Positions 1 through 12,729 of a DNA stretch of 64,000 nt are shown here, piece after piece. The notes under the pieces were generated by a model that saw nothing but the letters and a program-made list of their open reading frames with translations, made no database searches and was not told where the DNA came from. Source of the stretch: Chrysogorgia sp. JL179-B06. Taxonomy: Eukaryota > Cnidaria > Anthozoa > Scleralcyonacea > Chrysogorgiidae. The position numbers and the translations under genes are program-made. The stretch spans positions 930,001 to 994,000 of the forward strand of contig JAYKKM010000350.1 of the NCBI GenBank assembly GCA_035772405.1, read 5' to 3'. Within the stretch, counting starts at the first letter, position 1, and each line of letters opens with the position of its first letter.

Positions 1-2
1 TT

Positions 3-407
3 TGTTCTAACATCGCATTCATAATAAATCGTTTGGATGGAAGGACTGCTGATGATCAAGATGGTCCTGATTATTTAGTTGTACATTTGGATAGAGTTCT
101 TTACTTACTAGTAGGATCTTTTGATATCCCCGTGGAAATTGCTACATCTCTTCAAAGGGCTCGTCAATTTCTCGTCGCAAATGAAGATGAAATTCAAGGT
201 AGATTATTTAAAAGGACTGAATGCCGTGGACGTCCTTCTATAGAACAGCTGGAATTTTATCTTGAATACAATATCACTCCTGCTAAAATTGCTAAACAGT
301 TCTCTGTTTCCACGAAAACCATTCGACGACGTATTGATGAATTTCAATTAAAAAGAAATCCATATAGTTGTATGATTATATGTTATAGTTGTATGTGTAC
401 TACGTAA
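3..407 (+). CDS. Helix-turn-helix exon of an integrase-like gene, 5' partial
   Basis: The frame is open from the window edge to a stop at 405-407, so the 5' end is outside the window. The C-terminal third reads as a resolvase-like helix-turn-helix: a GRPSIEQLEFYLEY lead, then a helix around ITPAKIAKQF, the turn, and VSTKTIRRRIDEF as recognition helix. I know this arrangement from cnidarian multi-copy genes where it precedes an integrase-type core, but no core is visible here. The last residues (after QLKRN) look like intron read-through, so the true exon probably ends near 355. Likely role is DNA binding by a transposon-derived protein; that is inference from the fold pattern only. Confidence 0.45.
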   Translation, partial: CSNIAFIINRLDGRTADDQDGPDYLVVHLDRVLYLLVGSFDIPVEIATSLQRARQFLVANEDEIQGRLFKRTECRGRPSIEQLEFYLEYNITPAKIAKQFSVSTKTIRRRIDEFQLKRNPYSCMIICYSCMCTT

Positions 408-1485
408 TTTAATATTTTATTATTTGTTTCTATCTGTGTATATATAAAGTAACAACCTAATATTTAAGATTAACCTAGTTTAACAATTTGTATTAATCCT
501 TTGTCTAGTGTCCCCAATTAGTAGGCTACTTGTGGCCGGCTATAAGCTTTTGACACTCAAATAAAGTGACTAACTAACTATGAGCGATGCAGAATTGGAT
601 CATGTTATGTAAGTATAAGTATTTATAAACCTATTTGTATGTTGAAGTAGGTTGCAGTATTGTCAGAACCATTAGATCTTTCTTATTAAAGACCACCACT
701 GACAGCTCTTTCCTAAGATTTAATATTATTTAATAACTTAGGTGCCAGTAGCACGTTAGCAACAACGTATGTCAAGAAGTGGTTTTAGGTTTTTTGTTAC
801 TGTTTTCACCATGCATGTGCATTTTCAATTAACCTAGACTGTTTACTGTACAGTGACACTCTGTAACAGATAATATACAATTATTGGATGAGGTTGAGCA
901 TGATATCTTGTCGGGTTTGTGTTATCTGCCAACATCCCAGTTATCTTGGACCTTTGCCAACTCAAGAATGGAGTGTTGTAACTGCAGACCAGTTACATTG
1001 TATTGAAGTAATTCCAGTTAATTTGCCATATAATCAACAACACATACAACATCATCTACAGTTTAATCCATTAGCTGAAAGTCAGACATTTGGACTTGAT
1101 TTTATCTTGGTGGTGTTATATGTCTATATGAAGTATTCAATTCATAGTTACTAGAGAAAATATGAATATTCTTACACTGTAATATTGTTCAACATGAAAA
1201 GGGTACTTTTACCACACTTTTGAAAGTGAAATACTTATAATTAACTATTTTGTAGAGCAACAATAACATGAACACTAACAGTGACCAAACACAACAATTA
1301 TGTCAGTATTTTATGCATGTCATCATTGTACATGTAGCTTCAAAAATATCGCTACTGTGCTCAAGCAAAGCTACACGAAGCTAGCAATTTACAGTATCTA
1401 TAAGGTACAGTATATGTATTATAGGATAATGATTTAAACTATTTAGCTAATTTTAGTTCATTATGCACTTCCAAAACCCCGGCAT
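408..1485. other. Gene-poor stretch
   Basis: AT-rich sequence without a convincing exon. An open frame at 888-1154 (plus) has a faintly coding look in its first 60 residues but no recognisable domain and no flanking splice sites I trust. Confidence 0.4.
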
Positions 1486-2109
1486 TCAAATTTCAGTGCA
1501 ATATCCATGCTCTCTGAATTTTCGTTCAATGGAATGAACAGTTGGAAGACTCAAGATTGACAAACAAGCCATTGATGTTGGTAAGCTAGCATTTTCATCA
1601 TCATCAGGTCGGTATTTTATTGTTATCTTTTGTTCCATACCATATGGGGGGACATTGCAAACTGAAGTAGGCACTGCAGTTGTTCACCACTGGCACATTG
1701 CACATATTTCATAAACCAGTCATAGGATTGCTTCTGTGCATAATCAGTTGGGACATCATCTTTGTCACAAAGGAGATCAATAAAGCTATTTGGTGTGAGA
1801 ATGGTTTCAAAATCAAGGCACAATAGCTGCATGCACAATTCTTGGTTTTGCTTCATTACATCAAGAAGGCTCAATACAGCTAAACCTTCTGCAAAATTAT
1901 CGAGTTCATACTTCCTGGATAGCAGGATTTAATTTTCAATTGGACTTTGGATAAGTGGCAAAGCAGCATCAGTTACCTTTCTTGTTAAGAGCCAATGTAA
2001 TGCATTGATAATGGCCCAGTAAGCTTCACTGCTAGGATTATCTTCTAGTACTGAAGACATTGTCCCATCTTTAAATTGGTTGAGAAGCTCATGCAATGTA
2101 GCTGTACCT
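1486..2109 (-). pseudogene. HECT-like E3 ligase C-lobe, frameshifted
   Basis: Two exons are visible on the minus strand: about 2109-1973 (acceptor tttcattttag, donor AAAG|gtaact) and about 1903-1486. Together they encode a HECT C-lobe pattern: an LLQFA strand, a VPPYG turn, ITIKY, and the closing MACLSILSLP, whose Cys sits where HECT ligases carry the ubiquitin-accepting cysteine. The reading frame changes near 1640 between QFA and NVPPYG, and a few residues are missing there. The known family role is ubiquitin transfer from E2 to substrate. With the frameshift this copy is probably dead, unless the lesion is an assembly error. The upstream N-lobe is not in view. Confidence 0.5.
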
Positions 2110-2239
2110 AAAATGAAGCAAATAAATAGACATGTCAGCTACATAAATCATAAATTTTCACTTTTATAGCAACATTTGACACCTGATTCCTTGTGTTAAA
2201 ATCTGCAGTGCATAAAAGAGCTTCACAGTCCAAAAATCA

Positions 2240-2400
2240 ATAGCACTTTAAGCAGTTGCTATTAATAGCTGAAAATGCAGACAAACAAACCAAATTTTTT
2301 GATTGCAAATGAGCTATTTTCTTTTGTTATGGCCGCAATAATTATGGGTAAATGCAGACAGACATGGGTACTGACATCATCTCTACAAAGTGCTATTGTG
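2240..2400. repeat. Dispersed repeat, copy inverted relative to 44585-44710
   Basis: The segment with gccgcaataattatg, caaacaaaccaaatttttt and gctattaatagc reappears as its reverse complement at 44585-44710. The order of the blocks is conserved in mirror image, so both are copies of one interspersed repeat. Confidence 0.6.
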
Positions 2401-3463
2401 CAGGTATACTAAGTTCAATAATGATTGCAATACAATTGTCTATAACAAATTACTGTGTTTTGGCACTCCTTAAAATTAGGCTTCTATTTACAATATGTTG
2501 CTTGTTCATAATCAGTTGCTCAAAAATAAACATTTTGTAAAATAAGGAATACAATTTACTAACACTAACACTGTAATAAACATGAGGCCTGATGTTACCC
2601 TCCATGTACTGTAAATTATTAACATTTGGTCATTTCCAGAACAGGTAAGTAACTAGAAGACCTAAAGGATAATACCTGCAAGTCCAACAGTGAATTCATC
2701 AACTAATTATTATAGGAATTTGTGGCTTGAAAGATGTTGGAAATTTATTTACTTACTGTACATCACAATATCTAGGTACAAATGCTGAGTCTTAATAGTA
2801 TCTGCAGGTCAGTTAGACAAAAAAAATTCACTTTTAACCAGTGTTTCTTTTGGGGGGTGGCATTATATCTCCTACAGTAAATGGCGTACTGCTTGTTATG
2901 AACATGCATTTTATTATATACCTTCCCAAATTTTCTTGTTTGCGCCACCCCCAGTTTGACACTACTCTAGCTTTAAAAGTTTTTTGAATGTAACTTAAAT
3001 ACTTGTGATATTTTCTGAATAAAACACTGCCATGCTATTCCTGCTTCAGCTCTATATTCTCATAGTGCCAAACTTGCATCATCAATTAAATCAGGCAGGA
3101 AATATTTAAGCCCAATTTCAGCCAACAGAAGTAGCAAACCTCTTCATCTAATAGCTACTGGGAACTAACAACTAAGCTTTTATGTAAATACACCTGCATT
3201 CAACTTCCCAAAATCAAATATAGGCAAATATCAAGTGTATACTGGTGCATGTATGATGTATATGATGGATATTTTTCTAAACTGAATGACTAGGAAATTT
3301 AACCATTGGCAGTTAATTTATTGAGTGGAATGTCCTCCTTGCAAAGATGGGAAAAAACTGTAACTGGATCAACACATACCAAATGGTAATATATAGCAGG
3401 GGATAGTACACCAAAGGCTGGTTATGATGTGGTTATGAAAATTTGGCATAATTTTGTAGTATA
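2401..3463. other. Gene-poor stretch
   Basis: AT-rich, no exon or repeat structure that I can support beyond short simple runs. Confidence 0.4.
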
Positions 3464-4375
3464 ATGAACATGCCTTGTTTGACCAAAAGAGCTTACTATC
3501 CGCATTTAGATGTAATTTTAGATGCCCTTGAGTTAGAAGCAAAACAAGACATGTCGGAGGCTGCACAAAGGCTTCGACAACACATTTTGAAAGAAAACGG
3601 TTGTGAAGATAGACGCTGTCGTGGATGCTGCGGTGAGCTTCGATGGTACTTAGGCAAAGAGAAGGTTTACACCCCTTACTGGAGTTGTGTTCGTTATCTC
3701 TGTGGACACTGGAGAAGTCCTAGATTATCACGTGATCTCCAAAGCCTGTCAGCGATGCGCATTGAAGAAAGCACAGCGCAAATCAGATGAAGAATCTGAA
3801 AACTGGAAAATTGAGCTGTTGTATCAGGTGAATGTGACATAAATTTTGCTGGTAGTTCACCTGCCATGGAAGTGGAAGGAGCTGTAATTTTGTGGAGCAG
3901 GTCTTTGTATCTCCACAACATCAGATACAGGTGGATGGTATCTGATGGCGACAGTAAAGCCTTGTATAAAGGTGATAATTGTTTGCCAGAAGTTTTTCGG
4001 GAGCTACTGTAGCCAACATTCATTGCCCTCAGTGAAAGTAAGCTTTTAGAAAGATGCATTCGTCATGCCACTCAGAATAACAATGAGTGCATCAATTCAT
4101 TGGTGTGGGCTCAGTGTCCCAAACATAAACATCATGGGGTGAAGGTTGTTCGCTGTGCTGCAGCATCTGCTGTTTGCCACTTTCATAGTGGTGCTGCAAG
4201 CAGAGAGATATTTATGCTGAGACTTTCGATACCAACTGGTAAATTTACCAAGATGGCCTCGCGTTCACAACACAAGAAACGTGTCAGAAAATCAGACCAT
4301 GCGATAAGTGAGAAAAGACGGCGTCAAGCAGAGAGAGGCTCTACGCAAGGCAGAAGGGCCAACTTATGAAGCAGG
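3464..4375 (+). pseudogene. Mutator-like (PF20700-type) transposase relic
   Basis: Pieces in different frames follow the order of a transposase family common in cnidarians. The N-terminal part is MNMPCLTKRAYY...ILDALE (3464 onward). The middle carries GDSKAL within a WMVSDGDSKA motif near 3930-3960, which includes a likely catalytic Asp. The C-terminal part is NECINSLVWAQCPKHKHHG followed by a basic tail (4085-4369). The segment between the catalytic block and the C-terminal block is shortened, and at least two frame changes are needed, so this is a decayed copy. No terminal repeats were found. Family assignment comes from remembered family patterns, not from a search. Confidence 0.6.
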
Positions 4376-5067
4376 AGGCTTCTGATTATCTAGGGTAACT
4401 ATTTTGTAAAAAAATGCTACCTTAACTTCCTGAAAAACAATCGTGATTAACTTTTAATGACATTTTAAACTTTAAAGCTTGTTTTCTCATTACATGTATT
4501 TTCCGGTTTTGAGAAAGGATATCTTGTGATGTATTTAATCAATTGACCTAAAAATTTCAGTGCTGTTTCATTTCCCAGTGTTTTGAGTTTCTTCATATGT
4601 TGTTTCTACGTGAAGTTCTTAGAGAGTGAGTGCGTGTTAAAATGTAGATGAACTTTGTACCCCTGCTGCAGCCGCTGAATTTAGCGCCCAAAAACGTTCT
4701 AAGCTCATAATACACACTGATGTGTGTGCTCTACACTAATGCAATTTCTATCTCATTCCTACCAGTTTGTAAACAGGTATCTTTTCTCAACTGCACCATA
4801 GTTATCCCAGCATGCGGTAAATGTATTTCTTCGGTGGTGTCATACAAACCAGTTTAGGCATAAATGACTAATTTTCAGAATCTGACTCATAAGCTTTCTT
4901 CTGATATATAGGTTTGTATGGTTATGCTGGATAATGTTTATATATATTATTTTCATTTCTAAAATGTCGCTTTTTTCATGTATACCCTCCCCTGATCGCG
5001 AATTGTCGGAAATACTTTGGATGCGATCGACACGATTAAGTGCGTCCTTTAAGATATCTTTCAACTC

Positions 5068-5260
5068 TTCCATATTGCCAGTGGCGGCATTACGTTGGCC
5101 CACCACGCGTGAGAAAAAATTTGGGGCAGTGATGTATGTAGGATCCGGGGGGATTGTCCGCCGGAAAATTTTTGAATTTAGGGACTGAAATGGCATTTCC
5201 TGCATTTTGAGAGCGCTTTTGACTAAAATTGAAAGAGTCAAACAAAGACCACTTGACAAA
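5068..5260 (+). repeat. Interspersed repeat, copy 1
   Basis: Shares with 6411-6580 the string gaaaa(t)ttttttgaattt, a G-rich block before it, and the tail gcatttcc(t/c)(g/a)cattttgag. Both copies give spurious open frames ending in KIFEF/KFFEF. This is a non-coding dispersed repeat, not a gene. Confidence 0.6.
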
Positions 5261-5581
5261 TCACTTTTTTTGTAGTGTATCCATTATTTTTAAGAAAATA
5301 TTAATAAAAAGAGGCAGTTTGCCAGATGGGCTGATGGACCCCCTGGCCCCCGCCACTTTCTGCCAGATAAGTCAACGATATTATCAAAATCACTAGAGTG
5401 GTCAATTGTCGTTTCGAAAACCAACGTTGGAGGTTAATTTAAATGTACCACGTGATATGAAGTTCATGCATCACGTGGTTCAAAGATTTATTCGCCCAGC
5501 ACGATATTTCTCCAAAGATGGAAGTAAGGCGAACTCCAACAAAAACATGGCTTCGAAAAATTCACTTAGACCATTTGATTT

Positions 5582-6142
5582 ATGTTTTCGAAACAAATGG
5601 GATCTATTCTAGCAATGGATCCGGATGACATCAATGTTATTTTTCAACCAAATGGACTAAAGCTTGAAGAGCGCAGGTTGCTTGAACAGCAAATAAAGAT
5701 GCAGAAAACAAAGGTTAGTGCCTTTTCAAATTTCGAAACCAGAAAAGAGCTTTTATATCCTGACTGTCAAGATTCTGTTAGTCCCCTGCAATCATATATT
5801 TCGCATCAGAAAAGCATGCGTAGTGCGGAAGCGGATTGTAACAATTTTAACAGGAAAAGAACAGAATTACAGCCGAGTTCGTCCCTCGTGAAACAATGTG
5901 GTTTTCCGACTCTACCGACATGCAGCAAGTGTCACTTAACAGAAGGACACAACCGATTGAACTGTCCATATCCCAACGCTTGTTCCTCTTCAAAATACTG
6001 CAAATATATAGAGAAGCATCCAGATGAGAACACATTTAAAGAATTGAACAAGCGACTGCAAGAAGAGCGTAAATTATTGTTGTCCATGAGAGACGAACTT
6101 AAAAATAGAGAGGCATCATGTACAAGTGTAAAAAATCGCTAG
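5582..6142 (+). CDS. Zinc-knuckle protein with coiled-coil tail, unrecognised
   Basis: A 186-residue frame. Residues around 120-135 form a CX2CX4HX4C zinc knuckle (CSKCHLTEGHNRLNC), followed by further cysteines (CPYPNACSSSKYC) and a charged coiled-coil tail (LNKRLQEERKLLLSMRDEL). The first residues overlap another open frame (5406-5612) and the true start may be the later ATG in LAMDPDD. Zinc knuckles of this spacing bind RNA or DNA in retroelement Gag-like and cellular proteins. Here there is no RT nearby, and a following frame (6186-6524) runs straight into an interspersed repeat, so this may be the remnant of a longer gene. Confidence 0.45.
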   Translation: MFSKQMGSILAMDPDDINVIFQPNGLKLEERRLLEQQIKMQKTKVSAFSNFETRKELLYPDCQDSVSPLQSYISHQKSMRSAEADCNNFNRKRTELQPSSSLVKQCGFPTLPTCSKCHLTEGHNRLNCPYPNACSSSKYCKYIEKHPDENTFKELNKRLQEERKLLLSMRDELKNREASCTSVKNR

Positions 6143-6410
6143 AATTAGAGAAGTCGATGGAAAATGTATCGAGAACTAGCGTCTATTGAATAAGGACAGC
6201 AAAATACTCGAAAAGGAATTTAAGGGCAGAATTCCGTCTACCAAGCAAGCAGTAACGGCTGTTGGTACTCTTACTCCATGCGAAACTGGAAGGAAAACGT
6301 TACTCCATAACCCTTACAAAAAATTATGGCAATCGCAAGGAGTTTCTTGGCCCCGTGCCCTGTCCCCTGCTGTGGCATCTAGAAGCGATGAAGCGTTCAA
6401 TTCTGGTCTG

Positions 6411-6580
6411 CAGTGGCGTAGCCAGGGTGTTGACGTTGGGGGGGCTCAAGATGCGAGTGTCGAAGACACGAGATTCCTAGAGGGGTTTGGGGGCATGCCC
6501 CCACGAAAATTTTTTGAATTCTAGGGCCTCTTGAGACTGCATTTCCCACATTCTGAGGCAACTTTTAAAAATATCTGAAA
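6411..6580 (+). repeat. Interspersed repeat, copy 2
   Basis: Second copy of the repeat at 5068-5260, starting agtggcgtagccagggtg and containing gggggcatgcccccacg, itself a short palindrome. Confidence 0.6.
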
Positions 6581-7437
6581 GCGATAAATAGCAACGTTTT
6601 CTTGTTTCCAAACCAAAAGAAAGTAGGTCACATGTCAAAATATATTGAGAATTATTTAGTCGTAAATTAAAGTCGTAAATTAAAGTCGTAAATTAAAGTC
6701 TAGGCCTAGGAAATTTTGACATCGCCAACTATTCCGGACATTTGAGCCCGCAACGCGCAAGCGGATTTCCCCAATAGTAAATTGCTTATAATAGACTGGA
6801 AATTCACAAAAGAAACGCAACAGAGCGAAACATAAAGAGATTTTGAAATTTGCCAAAATGGGAGGGAATTCTAATATTATTTGTCTACATTGCAATTCAA
6901 AAATATGACCTCGAAAACGTTTACTAACCTTTCCTTTTCATGTGTCAAATATTGCAGCGTATGAGTCTATCGACGCTATACAATTTACTAATAACGTAGC
7001 GGAAAAACAGCATATCGTCAAACTTTACAGAACCATTGCCGATGATCTATAAGCGCTCGAGAGTTTGCCAAAATGAAGGGTTGAACTTTAATATCTCGGC
7101 AATCAGCTTGCAAAATTTTTCTTCTTAAGCGAAAATATTAACATTTCCTTTTTCCTTGTAAATAATCTCCATTTTAACTCGCCAACTCAGTCAACAAAGT
7201 CAACTCGCACGTTTAGGATCGATTTTTGTGGCAAAACTATCTCAAATGTTGCCATGTTTCGAATAAAAATAATAGCCGAAATCTCAGCTTTCCAATCCCG
7301 CTAACGTATCTGGGATAGCTGCAGCCGCAATAAAGATACCAGCGGTAATAGCCATGATAGTTGTACTTCCGGTTAAAAATTCTGCCGGTTTATCGCGCGA
7401 AACTACAAAACAATACATGAATATTTCATGATTTATT
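6581..7437. other. Gene-poor stretch upstream of the nine-exon gene
   Basis: Holds a triplicated 14-15 bp unit (cgtaaattaaagt) at 6661-6702. No convincing exon or promoter motif. Confidence 0.4.
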
Positions 7438-10400
7438 ATGTCTGACGAGCTGTATAAATCTTATAAATTCGAAAAGTTTAAGCATGATATAACTGTGGAT
7501 CAAAACCATAGCCTTCAATATGTGAAAAGGCAATGTATTAGTACTGACGAAATCGCTTTTACGATACATCTTACCAACCAAGTTCTGAAGAGTTGGCAAG
7601 AATTTAAGAATACACTGAATGATACGAGTTCTTTCACATTTGTGGACATACTAAACTGTTTCCTTGCTGAAAGCTACGAGGTTTTAATAAAAAGGGACCG
7701 CGAAAGAGTCGAGGAGCATCTGCGAAGACTTGCTTCGGCAGCCAAAACCGCATTTAAGGGGAAAAAAGGTGGTGATGCAGTAAGACATGGGAAGATAACC
7801 AAAAATGTCGTAATCCGCCAATGTGAACTTCGCAGGGTAGCCGACGTTGAGCAGGAACTTTGCAAGCTCAAGTCCATAAAAAAGGACCTGGAGGAAGAAA
7901 ATCAGATCCTTCATGAACGCTGTAATGAGCTGTACAATAGTTTATTGGAAGCCGAGGAGCTTAGGAAAGAGCTTAGAAAAGCTAGTGATGAGGAATTGGC
8001 AGCTTGAGAATCTCAAGAAGGAGAATGCCAATTTGTGGATGTACTTGGACAAGATTTCTGAACAAGAAGGATTCAAGAACTGTGGCAAACTAATTTCTGA
8101 AGTCAAGGACAGACAACAGCATCGAAAGATACGAGAACTGAAGTTCTATGTTGAGAAGGCGCTTTGGTTTGCCGATACATTTGGCCTTCAACTCAGCTTT
8201 GTCGAGTTTAAAGATCAAACTGGCGCACCTCACACCATTGAGTACCAAACAGATATTGGAGTGAAGAAAAACTACAATGAGCTTTCTGAGGATGAAAAAG
8301 AGAAGGTTCAACAGACTCTCTACATCATGGATAAGTTTTGTATCAGTGAGGCTGCTTATCATGAGTTGACAATGACAGATGGTGGTTCCTCGCTTCCTCG
8401 CTCTTACTTGGTTAAGCAATGCAAGACCAACCTAAACAGCCTGTGCCACATCAGCCGCACACCTGGAGTAGAGGAGGGTGCCCAGCTTGACTTTGAGGGA
8501 GAACTAAAGATGGCAATAAGAAATCAGGCAAGTACATTTTATGTTAAATTTTGGCCCAGTTATACTGTGTAATATGTGTATACTATAGGTAGCCAGTAGC
8601 AGATGGTATGTACAAGGCATAGGGAAATTACTAAAACCATAATATGAATTAATATATCACTATTATTGTCATTCTGGCTATCAAAATTCAAATCCTAAAT
8701 AAAAATTTGAACTTGTATTCTATTCGATAGATTGATCCTGCACATTACCAAGAACAAACTAGTGGTAAACTCCGAGTCAAGATCAGTGGTGATGGAGCCC
8801 AAATGACCCGGCGTACCAGCTTTGTTGTAATGTCTTTCTCTTTGCTTGAAAGTGATGATGTCATGTCATCGAAAGGTATGTTCTGGTTCTAAAATATGTA
8901 TGGTACTAGTAGTCTATTCCAGACTTTGATTGCAATGGCAACAACAAGTAATAATTTTTCATGACATTGCATATGTATTTATTCTACTTCATAAAGGAAG
9001 TCATACAGTTGCAGTGGTCAAAGGTTCCGAGAGTTATGATCTCCTGAAAAATTCATTTGGTGTGCTGTTTGGTTCAATAAACAAGATTGTAAAGGAAGGA
9101 AAAGTCACTGTTGATGAACATGATATCCCAGTTGAGATATTTTTGGGTGGTGACTATAAGGTATTAAAATCAACCTATTTTATAAACCATGTTTTAAGAT
9201 TATAAGAATAGAAGTGATAACATAAGATATGTGTATACCGGTACGGTACTGTATTTCCTTGTCAATTTCACCCACTCTGAAATATTAGCCACCTTAATTG
9301 TTTGAGTGCCATCCTCCTTGAGCACAAATTTAAATGAAAGCTTTTATAATAATTATAAGTGCACTCACTCCCTTAAGCAAGTTCCCCTTCACCCACCCTT
9401 GAAAGTTAAAATAAGTGTCCAGGGTGCTTAATCTGGGAAATACAGTAAACAGGTATAGGACGATGAAGGTGACATTATACAATAACTTAAACAACTGTAT
9501 GTTTACACAGTCAAACAGATAAAATCATCTGATGTATGTGTGACATGAAAAATATAAAAATTATTGAAGGTTGTCAGGATTATATTACATAAGAAATAAT
9601 TGAGGTATTCTTTCACAACAACACAATGCCAGTCTGTTTTGTTCAAAACATTGAATTTCCTAATAATTTAAATTGCAGTTCCTTTTGCTGCTCCTTGGAT
9701 TTAAAGGTGCAACATCTGACCATGCTTGCATTTGGTGTACCATTCACAAGAGCAACAGGTTAGTACAGGTACTGTACAGTGGAACAGGGTAGTTTAGTAG
9801 CAACATGGTGTTCCAATTTTATGTAATGGACTACGACTATAAAAATAAATTATGTTATCTTGCATACAGCAACCACACTGTAACATGCCCATGTATGTTT
9901 ATTATATTTAAGATTTGACATGTCTAAGCCTCAGGACCACTATTGTGGAGAAAAAATGGCAAGAACCCTTGCAGACATTACAAAGTGCGCCTGGGATCAA
10001 ACAAAGTCATGTGCTCACAGGCCCTTGTTAAACATACCTCTGCAGAATGTCATTCTTGATGAGCTACATCTTATGTTTAGAATAACAGGTAGGATATTTT
10101 TGAAGTATCAAATATGCACAATGACATAATTATTATATTATAGGAAGGTGTCTAAAGAGACTGCTACTGGAAACTACAATATCAACCTTTGTTACTGACA
10201 GTAATGGGTCAATGAGATATTATTACCCTGGATATTCATTTTATATTTCAGATGTTTTAACCAGGAACCTTGTCGCAGAAGTACTGGACTGGGACAGGGA
10301 AGACAACCACGACAAGCCCCCATGCAAGAGAACAACCGCGCACCTTGATTCCTTAGTGTCAGCCATTAACAGCTGTGGAGTCTGTTTTAAGGTGTGGGAA

Positions 10401-11637
10401 AAAAAGAATGCTGATGGGAATGGTAGTGGGACATATTTCAGACAAAAAGCTCTTATTAAATCAAACCAAATAGCACAAGTGACACTGTGATCAAAATTTG
10501 GAAGGTACTGTATATATTGTTTCACACTAATATTAACCCACATTTGAACAAGTATGAAATAGAATGAATAGGGAAACTACCCAAATTCACCCCATTTCAC
10601 ACTAGCCTTTCGATGGTACATTAGATGATAGATATTTGTCAGTGGGGGGTATAAATTATGTACAGTACTCTACTACTTTGCAAAAATGTCACAAATCTCT
10701 CTTTTGTCACATCACTCTACTTTCCACAATCATTTCAATCATTGATAAGGGTACTACATTATAAATTAACTACACCTCTTTTTTCTCTATATATAGGACT
10801 TTAACAACCTATATTCAATGCTGAATGAGCAACAACCATCCAAAGAGTATGTCACAGACTACTTTGAAAAGGTATAATTTTGTTTGTTATATAAGTTAGA
10901 AATGTAAATTAAAAACCCCTAATAAACAAGTGAGTGTTTATCTTTGCCAATGAGTAATTTTAGGTTTTTCAATCTTATAGGCAAGGAAATGGATATCGCT
11001 GTTTACCTCTCTTGCTGGAAAATGTTCTGGGTTTGCAAAAGCAAATGTAACCCCTTACATGCATGCCATGGTCTACCATGTGCCAATGTTTATGCAAATG
11101 CACAATGGGGTCAAGAAATTTACAGGCCAAGGTGAGATTAGATTGTACATAGGTATACAATATTGTAGTTACTCTACAATATTGTATAGTCAGTATGAAT
11201 CTATTATAAGAATTAGGTTGGCTCTTACTATGTTGATATGTTTTTCCTAATAAATAACCCATTATACAAACAGGGGTCGAGAAGAACAACGATGACTGCA
11301 GGAGAATCCACTTAAACAAATCTAATAAGTGGGATGCTGCTGCAGATGTTCTTCATGTAATGAAACGTGTCGAAGGCCTCAGCAAACTTCAACGTACACC
11401 AAGGACATATGTTAAAAAGAAACATCCCTACTGGGATCATGACATTAAAGAAAAACGGGTTAAGCAAATGGAGTCCAGAATGGAAGCTAGGGCTAATCCT
11501 CCCAAACCAGCAATCGATGTCGACATGTCACCAGCTGAACTACGTGCAGGCCTGAAAAAGTTTGGTGTTCAAACCCGAATCAGGAATTTACCACGTTTGA
11601 AAGAAATGTTCCAGGATGCCTATTTACAAAATCAATA
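7438..11637 (+). pseudogene. Nine-exon RNase H/DDE transposase-like gene, two lesions
   Basis: Exons by splice sites and phase: 7438-8527, 8731-8875, 8997-9160, 9679-9758, 9913-10088, 10252 to about 10499, 10797-10871, 10981-11131, 11274-11637. The N-terminal part is coiled-coil. The core runs: SGDGAQMTRR (exon 2), GGDYK (end of exon 3), ACIWCTIH (exon 4), DELHLMFRIT (exon 5), TGQGVEKNNDD (exons 8-9). The D in SGDGA, the D in GGDYK and the E in GVEKN are the best candidates for a DDE triad, with a C-x2-C motif inserted between, as in RAG1/Transib and related families. The C-terminus has a SAP-like helix pair. Intron 1 has a GC donor. A frame slip near 7998 and a damaged exon 6 tail near 10440-10490 suggest a dead copy. 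No terminal repeats seen. I remember many cnidarian copies of this family but know no accepted name. Confidence 0.6.
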
Positions 11638-12045
11638 AAGTGTTGCTGACTTTAATGCGTTGTCGGAATGTTGACCAAATAAAAGTTTTAATCGCAGTTA
11701 CTATACAGTAAATAATATCAGCATGTAGTTGCAATATTTGGTAACACTATATAGTGATAAGAACAAACTTTTCCCTTATAGAATATATTATAAAATCATG
11801 GCTAAGTAGAAATCATTTAAAGGATTTATGTTTCCTGAGTATCTTGGTAACCATAATATTATATGGTGTCAACATGGTATTGAGGTTGATCAGTGATTAA
11901 ATGTACCTGCAAGTCTGCATATGTCTTAATAATAATTAGAAGTTATTTAGCACAAATATCCATGTGAATATGATCAAATCAACTTTACTACAGTAGGTGT
12001 TTAATCTAGAGTAATATATATTTTACAACAGTTGTAATATTACTT
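11638..12045. other. Gene-poor stretch
   Basis: AT-rich 3' flank of the nine-exon gene; nothing further recognised. Confidence 0.4.
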
Positions 12046-12200
12046 TCCTAACCTATTTATCCTAACCCGCTGCAGAGACAATTAACCCACAACCTTCAGC
12101 AGAGTGCTGACTAACTCTTTTCACATGAGCAGAGTAAGTTCACACAGCTGAGAATCGAACCCGAGACCTCAGAGGCACATGCCTCCTCAGTCACTCTAAC
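12046..12200 (-). repeat. Possible tRNA-derived SINE fragment
   Basis: Read on the minus strand it contains ctcgggttcgattctc, which matches an RNA polymerase III B-box (GGTTCGATTC). A related string, ggttcgggttcgagccc, occurs at about 22210-22235 (minus). No A-box or tail was confirmed. Confidence 0.3.
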
Positions 12201-12548
12201 TCAACCTTCACTAATCCAGGCACATTTAATCACTGATCAATACCATGGTAACCATGCTATTAATTACTCGGGCCTCCCCCTGTGGGGGGAGCACGAGTTT
12301 TAAAAAGGGCTCTGTTTATTTTGTCGGGTCGCGAAATGGCAATTATTGCATCATTGTTGACTAAATTAGTAGACTAGTGAGCGAGACTATGAATGTGGGA
12401 TTACTACACATGCGCAGTTAAGTGCCCCCCGCAGTCGTTTTTAGGGCTAATTATTGCATTATCCCGATCAACCTCGTACCCAGGCTTTTCACCTTTGCGA
12501 AACTGAAAACACTGTGTCACTGCCATTGTAATTTATTTACTCATCTGA

Positions 12549-12719
12549 TCACCTTTCTTTGAGTGCTCTTCACTGAAAATCTTTGATGTGGCTGGCAAGT
12601 ATCTTGATCTTATATACGTTCACAAGCCCGATCGCTTTCGAAATGGGTTGATCTACGATTTCGAGAAATATGAGACTCAACATATGAATGCTGTATGGAA
12701 ATATGTCAACTGTTCTGAG
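12549..12719 (+). CDS. Isolated candidate exon
   Basis: A 57-codon open stretch ends exactly at a donor (TCTGAG|gtaacc). Composition looks coding (for example VHKPDRFRNGLIYDFEKY). No partner exon was found and the product is unrecognised. It may be a leftover exon of a transposable element. Confidence 0.3.
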
Positions 12720-12729
12720 GTAACCGTAA

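Noticed and set aside
4840..5259. A 139-codon minus-strand frame
   Set aside because: Half of it is the antisense of an interspersed repeat; the rest has a mildly coding look but no splice or domain support.
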